Shown here: positions 51,325 to 60,243 of the stretch, piece after piece
Numbering within the stretch: the first letter of the stretch is position 1
Layout of the letters: each line of letters opens with the position of its first letter
From: Blastomonas ursincola
GTDB lineage: Bacteria > Pseudomonadota > Alphaproteobacteria > Sphingomonadales > Sphingomonadaceae
Length of the DNA: 64,000 nucleotides
Direction: 5' to 3'
Assembly: GCF_013607875.1 (NCBI RefSeq)
Contig: NZ_VDES01000001.1
Location: 538,316 to 602,315, forward strand
Made by a program: the position numbers and the translations under genes
The notes under the pieces: generated by a model
The model's input: the letters and a program-made list of their open reading frames with translations, nothing else
What the model was told of the DNA's origin: nothing
Databases searched by the model: none

Positions 51325-51348
51325 GATAAAGACAAATATGAGCCACCC

Positions 51349-51948
51349 ATGTCCTTTCACGAAGTTCAGTTCCCGCCGGACATTTCCTACGGGGCCTGCG
51401 GCGGCCCTGGCTACTCGACCACCGTGGTGACGACGGTTTCGGGACACGAGCGGCGCAACGCCAACTGGGCCGCCGCGCGGGGCAAATGGAACGTGGCGCA
51501 CGGCCTGAAGAAGCGCGAGCAGGTGGCCGCCCTCATCGCCTTCTTTCGCGCGCGGCGCGGGCGGGCCTACGGTTTCCGCTTCAAGGACTGGACCGACTAC
51601 CAGGCGCTGGCCCAGCTGCTCGGTCAAGGCGACGGCGCGCGCAAGACGTTCCAGCTCGTGAAGACCTATGCGAGCGGCGGTGAGGTCGAGACCCGGGTCA
51701 TCACTAAGCCCGTTCCCGGAACGGTGAAGATCACCCTTGACGGCGTCGAGGCGGTCTCTGGCTGGAGCGTCGACACGGCGACCGGGCTCGTGACCTTCAC
51801 TGTTGCCCCCGCATCCGGCGTCCAGGTGACGGCGGACTTCGAGTTCGACGTGCCCGTCCGCTTCGACAGCGATCAGATGGACCTCACCATCGAAACCTAT
51901 CAGCTCGGCAGTTGGGGCCAGATCCCGGTGCTGGAGATCAGACCATGA
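51349..51948 (+). CDS. DUF2460 (TIGR02217) distal tail protein
   Basis: A 199-aa protein found in gene transfer agents and related siphoviruses: FHEVQFPPDISYGACGGPGY, REQVAALIAFFRARRGRAYG, FRFKDWTDYQA. It forms part of the tail tip and is the first gene of the baseplate set. Overlaps the DUF2163 gene by 4 nt. Confidence 0.93.
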   Translation: MSFHEVQFPPDISYGACGGPGYSTTVVTTVSGHERRNANWAAARGKWNVAHGLKKREQVAALIAFFRARRGRAYGFRFKDWTDYQALAQLLGQGDGARKTFQLVKTYASGGEVETRVITKPVPGTVKITLDGVEAVSGWSVDTATGLVTFTVAPASGVQVTADFEFDVPVRFDSDQMDLTIETYQLGSWGQIPVLEIRP

Positions 51949-53522
51949 AATCGACTTCGGCAGCCCTCGCGGCGCACCTCGCCGGGCCGGTAACGACGCT
52001 CGCCACCTGCTGGCGCATCTCGCGCATCGACGGCAAGGAGTTCTTCTTCACGGATCACGACCGGGATCTGCCGTTCGAGGGCAACGTCTACAAGGCGAGT
52101 TCCGGCTATTCGCGCACGGCCATCGCCAACGATGCGGGCCTGAGCGTCGACAATCTCGACGTCGAGGGCGTCTTCGACAGCGAGGCGATCGCCGAGGAAG
52201 AGCTGCGCGCGGGGCTCTTCGATCAGGCCGAGGTGCGGATTTTCCTCGTCAACTGGGCGGATCCCGCCATGGGCGCTCTCCGGATGCGCCGCGGCTGGTT
52301 CGGCGAGGTCGTGCTGACCGAGCAGGGCATTTTCCGGACCGAACTGCGCGGCATGACGCAAGCGCTGCAGCAGCGCATCGGCGAGCTCTACAGCCCCGAA
52401 TGCCGCGCCGATCTCGGAGATCATCGTTGTAAGGTGCCGGTCAATCCGCCAGAAATCGCCCGGTCGACGGCGTACATCGTCGGTGACGTGGTGCGGGTGA
52501 GAACCGCCTCCGGCTATGTTTCCGAGACGGAGACGATAGCGCTTTCTGTCGTCAATCCTGGCGCGGAGGCAGGCAACACCAACGGCTGGACGATAACCGA
52601 CGGTGGCTTCACGGTTCGTTCCAGCGATCCGATTCCCTACACGGGCAGCTACTATTTCTACGGTGGTCCGAGCAATGCGCTTGCCCGCATGCACCAGGAT
52701 CTCGTCATTCCGATTGCGCTGCATGAGAGCGTTGATGCGGCCGGGATCAGAGTGGAGGCCAAATGGCGCCAGAGGACTTATGCCAGCAACAACGATCCCG
52801 GAGCGGTGGATTTCATCTTCCTTGATGACATGGGCGCGGTTCTTTCGACATCTGCGGGGCCACTCGCGGCTCCCACCTCCTGGACCCTTCGGAGCCATAT
52901 TGCCGTTGTGCCAGCAAATACCCGATTCATCCGCCTGCGTCTGCGTTCTGAGCGGACGGCTGGATCGAACAACGACGGCTATTTCGACGACATCAGCTGT
53001 GATTTGCTGGTGGATCAGGAGACCCAGACCCTAACCTCTGCCGCTTACGAGAACCGCGTCTATCGGTGCGTGACCGCCGGAACGACCGCGTCCGAGCCAC
53101 CGAGTTTCGACACCAATGTCGGCGAGCAAACCGCCGATGGTGGCGCGGTTTTCGAGGCCGAGGAAGCCTGGAGCCGGTCGGGCATCGTGACGGCAGTCAC
53201 CGACCGGGCCGTCTTCAATGCCACGCTCGATGAACCGCGAGCGGTTGATGGCTGGTTTGCTGGCGGTGTGCTGACCTGGGAGACCGGCGCCAATGCCGGT
53301 CGCTCCATTGAGGTCAAGGGCTGGACCCAGGGCAGCGGGCGGATCGAGCTGTTCCTGCCGATGGGATACGGGATCGAGCCCGGCGACGCCTTCCGCGTTC
53401 ATCCCGGCTGCGACAAGCGGCTCGACACCTGTATCGACCGGTTCGCCAACGTCCTGAACTTTCGCGGCGAACCCTACGTGCCGGGCCAAGACGCCATGAT
53501 GAGCTATCCCGATGCACGCTGA
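51945..53522 (+). CDS. DUF2163 baseplate protein with large inserted domain
   Basis: A 525-aa baseplate hub protein of the gene transfer agent type. Conserved ends are TTLATCWRISRIDGKEFFFT, then ECRADLGDHRCKVP near 152-165, and after a long gap SGIVTAVTDRAVF near 410 with GCDKRLDTCIDRF. Between them about 240 extra residues include a beta-sandwich-like domain (SVVNPGAEAGNTNGWT to NDGYFDDIS, about 203-347) and a VYRCVTAGTTASEPPSF module. Usual members are about 300 aa, so this is an insertion, probably for surface carbohydrate binding. Confidence 0.88.
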   Translation: MKSTSAALAAHLAGPVTTLATCWRISRIDGKEFFFTDHDRDLPFEGNVYKASSGYSRTAIANDAGLSVDNLDVEGVFDSEAIAEEELRAGLFDQAEVRIFLVNWADPAMGALRMRRGWFGEVVLTEQGIFRTELRGMTQALQQRIGELYSPECRADLGDHRCKVPVNPPEIARSTAYIVGDVVRVRTASGYVSETETIALSVVNPGAEAGNTNGWTITDGGFTVRSSDPIPYTGSYYFYGGPSNALARMHQDLVIPIALHESVDAAGIRVEAKWRQRTYASNNDPGAVDFIFLDDMGAVLSTSAGPLAAPTSWTLRSHIAVVPANTRFIRLRLRSERTAGSNNDGYFDDISCDLLVDQETQTLTSAAYENRVYRCVTAGTTASEPPSFDTNVGEQTADGGAVFEAEEAWSRSGIVTAVTDRAVFNATLDEPRAVDGWFAGGVLTWETGANAGRSIEVKGWTQGSGRIELFLPMGYGIEPGDAFRVHPGCDKRLDTCIDRFANVLNFRGEPYVPGQDAMMSYPDAR

Positions 53523-53976
53523 CTGCCCACCATCAGCATCCGCCAGCGCGGTCGGGGATCTGGCCGATGTGATCATCGCCGAGGCCCGGACCTGGCTGGG
53601 TGTTCCCTGGCGCCACCAGGGGCGCAGCCGCGCCGGTGTCGATTGCGCGGGGCTCGTCGTCCTGGTGGCGCGGGCGCTCGAACTCGCCGACCACGACAGC
53701 ACGGCCTACGGGCGTCGCGCGCAGGGACAGGGCTTCGTTGAACATTTTCGAGGGCACATGGACGGTATCGCCGTCACGCAAGCGCGGCCCGGCGACGTCC
53801 TCGTCTTCGCCGATCAGGCTTATCCCTGCCACTGCGGCTTCCTGACGGAGAGGCTCGAACGGCCGCATCTCCTGCACGCGCACGCGACGCGCAGGCGGGT
53901 GATCGAGGAACCCTATGCCGGCGAATGGCCGGCCAAGATCAAGTTCGCGTTTCGCTTTCGCTCTCCCGGATCCTGA
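53512..53976 (+). CDS. NlpC/P60 tail peptidase
   Basis: A 154-aa cysteine peptidase of the tail tip that would open peptidoglycan on infection. Nucleophile C45 is in RAGVDCAGLVVL, and the histidines are likely H107 (PCHCGF) and one in LLHAHAT. Overlaps the DUF2163 gene by 11 nt, as usual in this cluster. Confidence 0.92.
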   Translation: MHADCPPSASASAVGDLADVIIAEARTWLGVPWRHQGRSRAGVDCAGLVVLVARALELADHDSTAYGRRAQGQGFVEHFRGHMDGIAVTQARPGDVLVFADQAYPCHCGFLTERLERPHLLHAHATRRRVIEEPYAGEWPAKIKFAFRFRSPGS

Positions 53977-53982
53977 CCTCCC

Positions 53983-56900
53983 ATGGCCATTCTCGTTGCA
54001 GTGGGCGGAGCCGCGCTCGGCTCCGCAGTCGGCCTCGGCTGGCAAGCCGGCTGGCTCGTCGGCTCGGTGGTCGGCAGCCTCTTGTTTCCCGCCAAGGGGC
54101 AGAACGTCACCACCGAGGGTCCCCGCCTCGGAGACCTGACCGTTTCCTCGTCCGCCTATGGCGCATCGATCGCCATCGGCTACGGCACCTTGCGCATGGC
54201 CGGCAACATGATCTGGTCCTCCGGTATCCGCGAGCAGCAGAACGTCACCAGGACCCGGTCGGGCGGCAAGGGCGGCGGCGGCGCCACCCAGACCTCGGTC
54301 ACGTATTCCTACTTCGCGTCCTTCGCGCTCAGCTTCGGCGAGGGGCCGGCCGAGGACGTGCTTCGGATCTGGGCGGACGGAAAACTCATCTACGACAAGA
54401 CCGGCGCGAGCCCCGACGTCGCCAAACCCGATCTCAAGTTCCGTTTCCATTCGGGGACAGAGGATCAGCTGGCCGATCCGCTGATCGAAACGCACGTCGG
54501 CGCGGGCCGTGCGCCCGCCCATCGGGGTCTTGCCACCATCGTCTTCGAAGACCTGGCGCTTGCGGACTTTGGCAACCGCATCCCGAACATCACGGCCGAG
54601 ATCACCTACCAGCGGGCGGCTCAGCAGCCCTACCAGCTGCTCGATTTCATCACGACGGGCGAAGGCGGATATTTCGGAACCTACCAGATCGACGACCTGG
54701 CCGTCGATTGGCGGCGCGGATACGGCTACTTCCTGGACAGCGACGTCAACGCCGCCGAGGCCGGGATCCGCCGCTTCAGCCTCCGGACCATGAAGGAGGA
54801 CCGCCAGGCGCGGATGACGGACATCACGGCCGTCGCGCCGAACAACTTCCCGAGCACGTTGTTCTGCGGTGAAGACGGCCACCTCTATGTCGTGACCGGA
54901 TCGAGCAACTCACGCCCGATCCTGCGCATCGAACCGAACGCTCTCAAGGAGGTCGGTCGCTTCGGCTCCACCAGCAACGGCCTGACCAATTCGACCCTGC
55001 GGTTCGTCGCCACGACGTGGATGGGGATGGTTTCAGCCTACGGCCCCTCTGGCCGCGTTGACTTCGTTCTCACCGGATCGCTCTTCGACGATGTCGGACT
55101 CATCCGTGCCGACATCATGGGCTATGTCTGGGGCGCCGGGCAGAGCGTCACCGAGCCTCGCGTTCGGGGCGTCATTGGTGGTGCGGTCGGCGAAGGCTTC
55201 GGGGATGGCTGGATCCTCGGCAGCGGGACGAGCACGAACCATGGAAGCCTCGGCCTCTATCGCCTGCGGGTCTCCGCGCTGGCAGGGTACGACGGCCTCA
55301 CCGGCCAATCCCTCGGCGTCACCTTCGAGAAGGTTGCCACCTTCGCAGCCTCGGATGTCGAGAGCGGCGCCACCGGCTTCTACGGCAGCGCGGGCGGGCT
55401 CACCTACGACACGACCGACGACAGCGTCATCTTTCAGGCGCGCATCTCGAACGGGGGATCGCCCGGCGCGATCTATACGCTGAAATGGCGCAGCGACACT
55501 GGCATCGTCTGGAAGACGGTCGTTCCGATCCAGATCAACTACGAAGGGCCCTACTACGGTCAGTGCCGCCTGCGCGGGCAGCGTTGGACGCTGATGCGGG
55601 GCACGCGCGTCATCCAGCTGGACACCGCCACGGGCGCTCTTGTTCTCAATGAGATCTGGCCGGGTGCGGTCAGCGAAGGCGGTGCTCAGGTTTACGATGC
55701 CGTCACCGACACGCATCTGGTCCGCGGCAGCCAAGGCTGGGTGAAGCTCTTCCTCAATCGCGGCGGCGGTGGTGGAGAGACGCTCTCCGGCATCGTCTCC
55801 GACCTTTGCGCCCGTGCCGGCCTTGGTCTTTCCGACATAGACGTCGCCGATCTCGGGGCGACGGTTCCCGGCTATGTCATCGGGCGGCAGACCACCGTGC
55901 GAGGCGCGATCGAGCCGCTGGCACAGGCGTATTTCTTCGACGCGGCAGAGAGCGACGATGCCCTGCGGTTCCGGACGCGGGGACGACCGCCCGCCGCGAC
56001 CATCGACGCGGTTCTTCTGCTGCCGCTGGATGAGCGGACCGGCGAAAGCTGGCGTGAGCGTCGCACGCAAGAGGTCGAGCTGCCGGAACGGGTCAGCGTC
56101 GTCTACATGGACGCGCAAGCCGACTACCAGCAGGGCACGCAGAGCGAAAAGCGCACATCCCTGCCGCTGCCGACCATGCATTCGCGCAACCAGTCCAGCG
56201 TAGAGCTGGCCCTTGCGCTGGACGCGACGACGGCCAAGCAGATCGCCGCCAAGACGCTCTACAGCGCCTGGATCGAGCGCAGCACTTACGAAGCAGAACT
56301 ACCGGCCGACTGGCTGCGCCTCGATCCCACCGATGTCGTGGACGTGGTCTTTGCCTCGGGTTCGACCTTCCGAACCCGCATCACCCGTCTCGATGTCGGG
56401 GCCGATTTCTCGCTCGCGGTGAAAGGGGTTTCGGAGGCTGCCGCCACCTACGTCTCCAACGTGGCTGCCGATGGCGGCTCCGGCAAACCGGTCCAAATCG
56501 TCGGCAGTCAGGCCGCGACGCGGCTGATCCTGCCGGACGTTCCGCTGCTGCGCGACACCGATGACACCGGCGGGTCGGGGTCGCGGGTCTACTACCTCAT
56601 GGGCGGCTTTGGAGGCCCGGGCTGGCCCGGCGCCTCTCTCTACCGGAGCGCCGACGGCACGGCGTGGGCGCAGGTCGGGCGATCCCTGAGCGAGGCGGCC
56701 TGGGGTGCGACGGCGAATGCCCTTGGCACGCCGACATCCCCGTTCGCGACCGATGAGACGAACAGCCTCACGGTGTTCATGACCACCGGCGGCGAACGGC
56801 TGGAGAGTGTCACCCAGGACTCGATGCTTAGCGGCGCCAACGCGGCCCTCGTCCTCAAGGCCAACGGCGAGCCCGAGATCATCCAGTTCCGCAACGTGAC

Positions 56901-57486
56901 GCTCAACCCTGACGGCTCATACACCCTGTCCGGGCTTTTGCGTGGCCGACGTGGCACCGATGTCTTCGTGGAGGGGCACGAGGCCGGTGAGTTGTTTGTC
57001 CTCCTCGACCCCGACGATGTCGAGACCGTGGTCACCTCGCTCGGCGATCTCGGTCTCCCCCGGTCCTGGAGAGCGGTCGGCTTCGGCACGATCTTCGAGG
57101 ATGCGGAAACGTTGGTCGCCAGCCACACCGGCCGAGACCTCAAGCCCTACGCGCCCTGGAACGTGCAGGCGGCTCTGACCGGCAGTCCGGCCAACATCAG
57201 CCTTTCATGGGTGCGACGGACGCGGATCGGCGGCGAGCTGAAGGACGGCACCGGCCTCGTGCCGCTCGGCGAGACCTCCGAGGCCTACGAGGTCGACATC
57301 CTCTCCGCCCCTGGCGGCGCGGTGAAGCGGACGCTCACCGCGACGAGCCCGAACGTCGTCTACGCCAATGCCGACATCCTCGCCGACTTCGGTGTGGTCC
57401 CGTCGTCCCTGACCGTCGCCGTCTTCCAGATCAGCGCCGTCGCAGCCCGCGGCTTCCCGCGCACCGTCACTTTGGAGATCAACTGA
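53983..57486 (+). CDS. Tail tip/host specificity protein (gpJ-like)
   Basis: A 1167-aa phage tail protein. The N-terminus has Gly-rich hydrophobic repeats (GGAALGSAVGLGWQAGWLVG) and FPAKGQNVTTEGPRLGDL, followed by FGEGPAEDVLRIWADGKLIY. The middle (about 280-600) is a beta-propeller-like region of variable sequence. The C-terminal Phage_tail_3-like part contains TLNPDGSYTLSGLLRGRRGT and ends with a fibronectin-like module. It probably determines receptor choice with the next gene. Confidence 0.92.
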   Translation: MAILVAVGGAALGSAVGLGWQAGWLVGSVVGSLLFPAKGQNVTTEGPRLGDLTVSSSAYGASIAIGYGTLRMAGNMIWSSGIREQQNVTRTRSGGKGGGGATQTSVTYSYFASFALSFGEGPAEDVLRIWADGKLIYDKTGASPDVAKPDLKFRFHSGTEDQLADPLIETHVGAGRAPAHRGLATIVFEDLALADFGNRIPNITAEITYQRAAQQPYQLLDFITTGEGGYFGTYQIDDLAVDWRRGYGYFLDSDVNAAEAGIRRFSLRTMKEDRQARMTDITAVAPNNFPSTLFCGEDGHLYVVTGSSNSRPILRIEPNALKEVGRFGSTSNGLTNSTLRFVATTWMGMVSAYGPSGRVDFVLTGSLFDDVGLIRADIMGYVWGAGQSVTEPRVRGVIGGAVGEGFGDGWILGSGTSTNHGSLGLYRLRVSALAGYDGLTGQSLGVTFEKVATFAASDVESGATGFYGSAGGLTYDTTDDSVIFQARISNGGSPGAIYTLKWRSDTGIVWKTVVPIQINYEGPYYGQCRLRGQRWTLMRGTRVIQLDTATGALVLNEIWPGAVSEGGAQVYDAVTDTHLVRGSQGWVKLFLNRGGGGGETLSGIVSDLCARAGLGLSDIDVADLGATVPGYVIGRQTTVRGAIEPLAQAYFFDAAESDDALRFRTRGRPPAATIDAVLLLPLDERTGESWRERRTQEVELPERVSVVYMDAQADYQQGTQSEKRTSLPLPTMHSRNQSSVELALALDATTAKQIAAKTLYSAWIERSTYEAELPADWLRLDPTDVVDVVFASGSTFRTRITRLDVGADFSLAVKGVSEAAATYVSNVAADGGSGKPVQIVGSQAATRLILPDVPLLRDTDDTGGSGSRVYYLMGGFGGPGWPGASLYRSADGTAWAQVGRSLSEAAWGATANALGTPTSPFATDETNSLTVFMTTGGERLESVTQDSMLSGANAALVLKANGEPEIIQFRNVTLNPDGSYTLSGLLRGRRGTDVFVEGHEAGELFVLLDPDDVETVVTSLGDLGLPRSWRAVGFGTIFEDAETLVASHTGRDLKPYAPWNVQAALTGSPANISLSWVRRTRIGGELKDGTGLVPLGETSEAYEVDILSAPGGAVKRTLTATSPNVVYANADILADFGVVPSSLTVAVFQISAVAARGFPRTVTLEIN

Positions 57487-58766
57487 TGCCCAGCCCCAAT
57501 CTGGCCGTGACCCATGTCGCGGCCGCCCAGAACCAGAAAGAGGTCACGATCAACGACGCGGTCGATGCCCTCGACAACGCCATGAACCAGGCACTGTCAT
57601 TGGCGATGGCCGACGCCAACCTGACGCTGACTGGCACCCAGGCCAACCGGAACGGCCTGATCATCCTCACCGGTACGCTGACGGCATCCCGGACCCTGAC
57701 GCTGCCCGCCAATCACCGGCGGCTGGCGATCCGAAACGCGACGAGTGGCGGCCAGGACGTCCGCGCCAAATATGCGGGCTCTGGCGCAGAGGTCGTCATC
57801 GTTCCGGGCGCGACGGTGCTGGTTCAGGGCAATGGCAGCGATCTCTACGGGGTCGGCGGTGGCGCTGGTGCATTGGGCGATCTCATCGACGTCTCCATCG
57901 CCGGCGCCGCCAATGGCGACGTGCTCCAGTTCGACGGAGCCGCGTGGGGCGCCACAGGTGTCGGCGTCTACAACCGCGCTCTGCTGCCCTTCCGTGGTGC
58001 GCTGCTGCGACGCTCGACCAATTTCAGCGTCGCGACGACCGGTATCTACGTCGCCGTGCCATGGCAAAGCGCCGAGTATGACAGCGACGCATTCTGGGAT
58101 GCGGGCCAGCCCTCCCGCCTGACCATTCCAGCCGGGGTGACGAAGGTCCGGATCGTCGGAAACATCGAATGGCAGACCTCGCCGACCAGTCAGCTGGTCG
58201 AGGTGCGCAAGAACGGCAATAGCGTGCTGGGCGGCGGGGCATTCATCGTGCGGGGCGACAGCGGCTACTCCAACCAGATGCGCAATCTGGCGAGCGCGGT
58301 CCTGCCGGTATCGGCGGGCGACTGGTTCGAGCTGGCGGTCTATGTCGGCACTGCCGGGGAGCTGCGTGGCCTCGAGCGCACGTGGCTTGCGATCGAGGTC
58401 GTCGAGACCGCGGATGCGGCCGAACCTCCGGCCGACATCAGCAGCTACAAGGCCGGGCAGCCGGCAGCGGACGAGGTGATCGCACGGGTCCCGGTAGCGC
58501 GACGCACCCGGCTGAAAGTCAATCTTGCCGGCAGCCATGCCAGCGCCGAGTCCGCCGCAACCGCGAGTGCGGATTTCGACATCCAGGTCGATGGCGTGAG
58601 CAGCGCCACCATGCGCTTTGCCGCCGCCGCCACGAGCGCCACCTTCATCGCTGCCAGCGAAGCCGTGCTGGAGCCCGGCCAGGTGCTCAGCGTGGTCGCG
58701 CCATCAACGCCCGACGCCACCCTCGCCGGGATTGGGTTCACGCTGGCCGGCTCGCTGGTCCTCTGA
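57486..58766 (+). CDS. Tail fibre/tip-attached protein (DUF2793-like)
   Basis: A 426-aa protein starting MPSPNLAVTHVAAAQNQKEV, a pattern used by tail-tip proteins of GTA-related phages, with an N-terminal DUF2793-like attachment region. The middle (VGVYNRALLPFRGALLRRST) and C-terminal beta-rich domain (ASADFDIQVDGVSSATMRFA) look like receptor-binding modules. The start shares bases with the gpJ-like stop (ATGA). Confidence 0.78.
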   Translation: MPSPNLAVTHVAAAQNQKEVTINDAVDALDNAMNQALSLAMADANLTLTGTQANRNGLIILTGTLTASRTLTLPANHRRLAIRNATSGGQDVRAKYAGSGAEVVIVPGATVLVQGNGSDLYGVGGGAGALGDLIDVSIAGAANGDVLQFDGAAWGATGVGVYNRALLPFRGALLRRSTNFSVATTGIYVAVPWQSAEYDSDAFWDAGQPSRLTIPAGVTKVRIVGNIEWQTSPTSQLVEVRKNGNSVLGGGAFIVRGDSGYSNQMRNLASAVLPVSAGDWFELAVYVGTAGELRGLERTWLAIEVVETADAAEPPADISSYKAGQPAADEVIARVPVARRTRLKVNLAGSHASAESAATASADFDIQVDGVSSATMRFAAAATSATFIAASEAVLEPGQVLSVVAPSTPDATLAGIGFTLAGSLVL

Positions 58767-58784
58767 TCACTCCCGGATTGCGTC

Positions 58785-59075
58785 ATGTACAAGGAACCAG
58801 ACAGCGGTGCGCTCATCGCGCTGCCGGCCGCAGAGTTTGAAGCCCTGCTGGAGCGGGCTGCCGAGACGGGCGCGCGGCGCGCCCTGCATGAGGTCGGCCT
58901 TGATGGCCAGGATGCGGCCGAGGACATCCGCGATCTTCGCTCGTTGCTCGCGGGTTTCCGCCTCGCGAAACGGACGGCCGTACAGACTGCGGTGCGGCTG
59001 ATCACCACCGGCGTCCTGCTCGCCCTGATGGCCGGCATCGCCATCAAGCTGAAGCTCTTCGGGCCGACGCCTTAA
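58785..59075 (+). CDS. DUF6127 family small membrane protein
   Basis: A 96-aa protein with an acidic helical N-terminus (LPAAEFEALLERAAETGARR), DLRSLLAGFRLAKRTAV and one C-terminal membrane segment (LITTGVLLALMAGIAIKL). It matches DUF6127, located before lysis genes in this prophage group. It may be a holin-like or pilot factor; unproven. Confidence 0.78.
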   Translation: MYKEPDSGALIALPAAEFEALLERAAETGARRALHEVGLDGQDAAEDIRDLRSLLAGFRLAKRTAVQTAVRLITTGVLLALMAGIAIKLKLFGPTP

Positions 59076-59102
59076 GCCATCCGCCCGACTTATCAGACCA
59101 CC

Positions 59103-59132
59103 GCCCGCCCTCGCCGAGGAGCGGGCTTTTTT
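59103..59132 (+). terminator. Rho-independent terminator candidate
   Basis: GCCCGC and GCGGGC arms (59103-59108, 59121-59126) around an inner CCTC/GAGG stem, followed by TTTTTT. It separates the tail operon from the lysis genes. Confidence 0.75.
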
Positions 59133-59149
59133 GTGCCTGGAGACCTGCC

Positions 59150-59824
59150 ATGACGACAATGACCTACAAACACTGGCGCGACGTGCCCGATCGCTCGTGG
59201 CGCTGGAAGGATTTTTCCCCCGCTGAGATCGCCTGCCGGGGCAGCGGCTCCCTGCGGATAAACGAGGAAGCGCTCGACAAGCTCCAGGCGTTGCGCGATC
59301 GGCTTGGCAAGCCGCTCATCGTCCGTTCGGCCTACCGCAGTCCGGCGCACAACCGGGCCGTCGGCGGCGCGCCGCGCTCGAAGCACATGGACGGTACAGC
59401 CTTCGACATTGCCATGGCGAACCACGATCCGGTCGCCTTCGAGGCCGCTGCCCGAGCCGTCGGCTTCCTCGGCTTCGGCTACTATCCGCGCTCGGGCTTC
59501 ATGCACATCGATCTCGGCCCGGCTCGGCAATGGGGCGAGCGTTTCCCGGTGCGGGCAACCGCGTTCGCCCTGGAAACGGCGCCCGTGCGGGAGGTTTTGG
59601 CCGACAGTCGCACGATGAAGGGCAGCGGCGCAGCAGGCGTGGCCACGCTGGGCGCAGCGGGTGTCGAGGTGGCGCAGAACGTCCTGGCGGAAACCCAGAC
59701 CGCGATCCTGCCGCTCGTCCCCTATCTCGACACCTTGCGCTGGGTGTTCATCGCCGTGGCGCTCGCGGGCCTTGCCGTGACGATCTACGCCCGCATCGAC
59801 GACTGGAAGCGGGGGCGTCGATGA
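59150..59824 (+). CDS. M15-family endolysin with C-terminal membrane segment
   Basis: A 224-aa zinc peptidase (DUF882/M15A, D-Ala-D-Ala carboxypeptidase-like) that cleaves peptidoglycan. The zinc motif is SKHMDGTAFD (H79, D86) and FMHIDLG (H119). Residues about 155-185 are an Ala-rich helix, and 190-215 (LRWVFIAVALAGLAVTIYAR) are a membrane span, so the enzyme is tethered. It overlaps the Rz-like gene by 4 nt. Confidence 0.9.
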   Translation: MTTMTYKHWRDVPDRSWRWKDFSPAEIACRGSGSLRINEEALDKLQALRDRLGKPLIVRSAYRSPAHNRAVGGAPRSKHMDGTAFDIAMANHDPVAFEAAARAVGFLGFGYYPRSGFMHIDLGPARQWGERFPVRATAFALETAPVREVLADSRTMKGSGAAGVATLGAAGVEVAQNVLAETQTAILPLVPYLDTLRWVFIAVALAGLAVTIYARIDDWKRGRR

Positions 59825-60078
59825 TTGCTGCTCTGTTCACCGGGATCGCCGCCGCCCCGTGGATGCGGGCGGCCCTGCGCTACGGCGCGATCGTGGTCAC
59901 CGTTCTCCTGTTCTTGCTGGCACTCCGGCGCTCCGGTGAGCGCGCCGGTCGGCTGGCAGAACGCCTCGAAACCTCGGAGAAGGCCAATGACGTCCAACGC
60001 CAGATGCTCGACGCTGCGGCTCGCCGTCCTCGCGATCGCGACGATCTCGCTGACCGCCTGCGCAACGGCCACTTCTGA
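59821..60078 (+). CDS. Rz-like inner-membrane spanin
   Basis: An 85-aa protein with one N-terminal membrane segment (YGAIVVTVLLFLLALRR) and a charged coiled-coil-like tail (AERLETSEKANDVQRQMLDA). This is the layout of an i-spanin, which bridges the envelope during lysis. The Rz1-like gene starts inside it in another frame. Confidence 0.75.
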   Translation: MIAALFTGIAAAPWMRAALRYGAIVVTVLLFLLALRRSGERAGRLAERLETSEKANDVQRQMLDAAARRPRDRDDLADRLRNGHF

Positions 60079-60241
60079 ACCTCGCATGGCCACCGTCTGC
60101 CCACCGGTTGTCGAGTATAGCCGCGAGTTCCAGGCACGCGCAGCCGACGAGCTCGATCTGCTGCCGGAGGGATCGGCTCTCGCCGAAATGCTCGCCGACT
60201 ATAGCGTTATGCGGGACCAGGCGCGCAGTTGCCGAGTCTGA
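59987..60241 (+). CDS. Rz1-like outer-membrane lipoprotein spanin
   Basis: An 84-aa protein starting within the Rz-like gene (92-nt overlap in a different frame). The signal sequence ends in a lipobox (ISLTAC), so the mature protein begins at a lipidated Cys. The rest contains CPPVVEYSREFQAR, close to the conserved end of Rz1-like proteins in this phage group. The overlapping Rz/Rz1 arrangement supports both calls. Its stop lies 2 nt from the convergent drmC stop. Confidence 0.82.
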   Translation: MTSNARCSTLRLAVLAIATISLTACATATSEPRMATVCPPVVEYSREFQARAADELDLLPEGSALAEMLADYSVMRDQARSCRV

Positions 60242-60243
60242 TT

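Larger units (their letters stand above)
18074..60241. mobile_element. Siphovirus-type prophage with serine recombinase (limits approximate)
   Basis: Integration module, repressor/protease pair, replication block, packaging, head, tail and lysis genes occur in a single logical order without visible breaks, so the prophage looks complete. The DUF3800 pair at 16.8-17.9 kb and the DISARM genes after 60.2 kb may also lie inside it. No attachment-site pair was identified. Confidence 0.85.
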
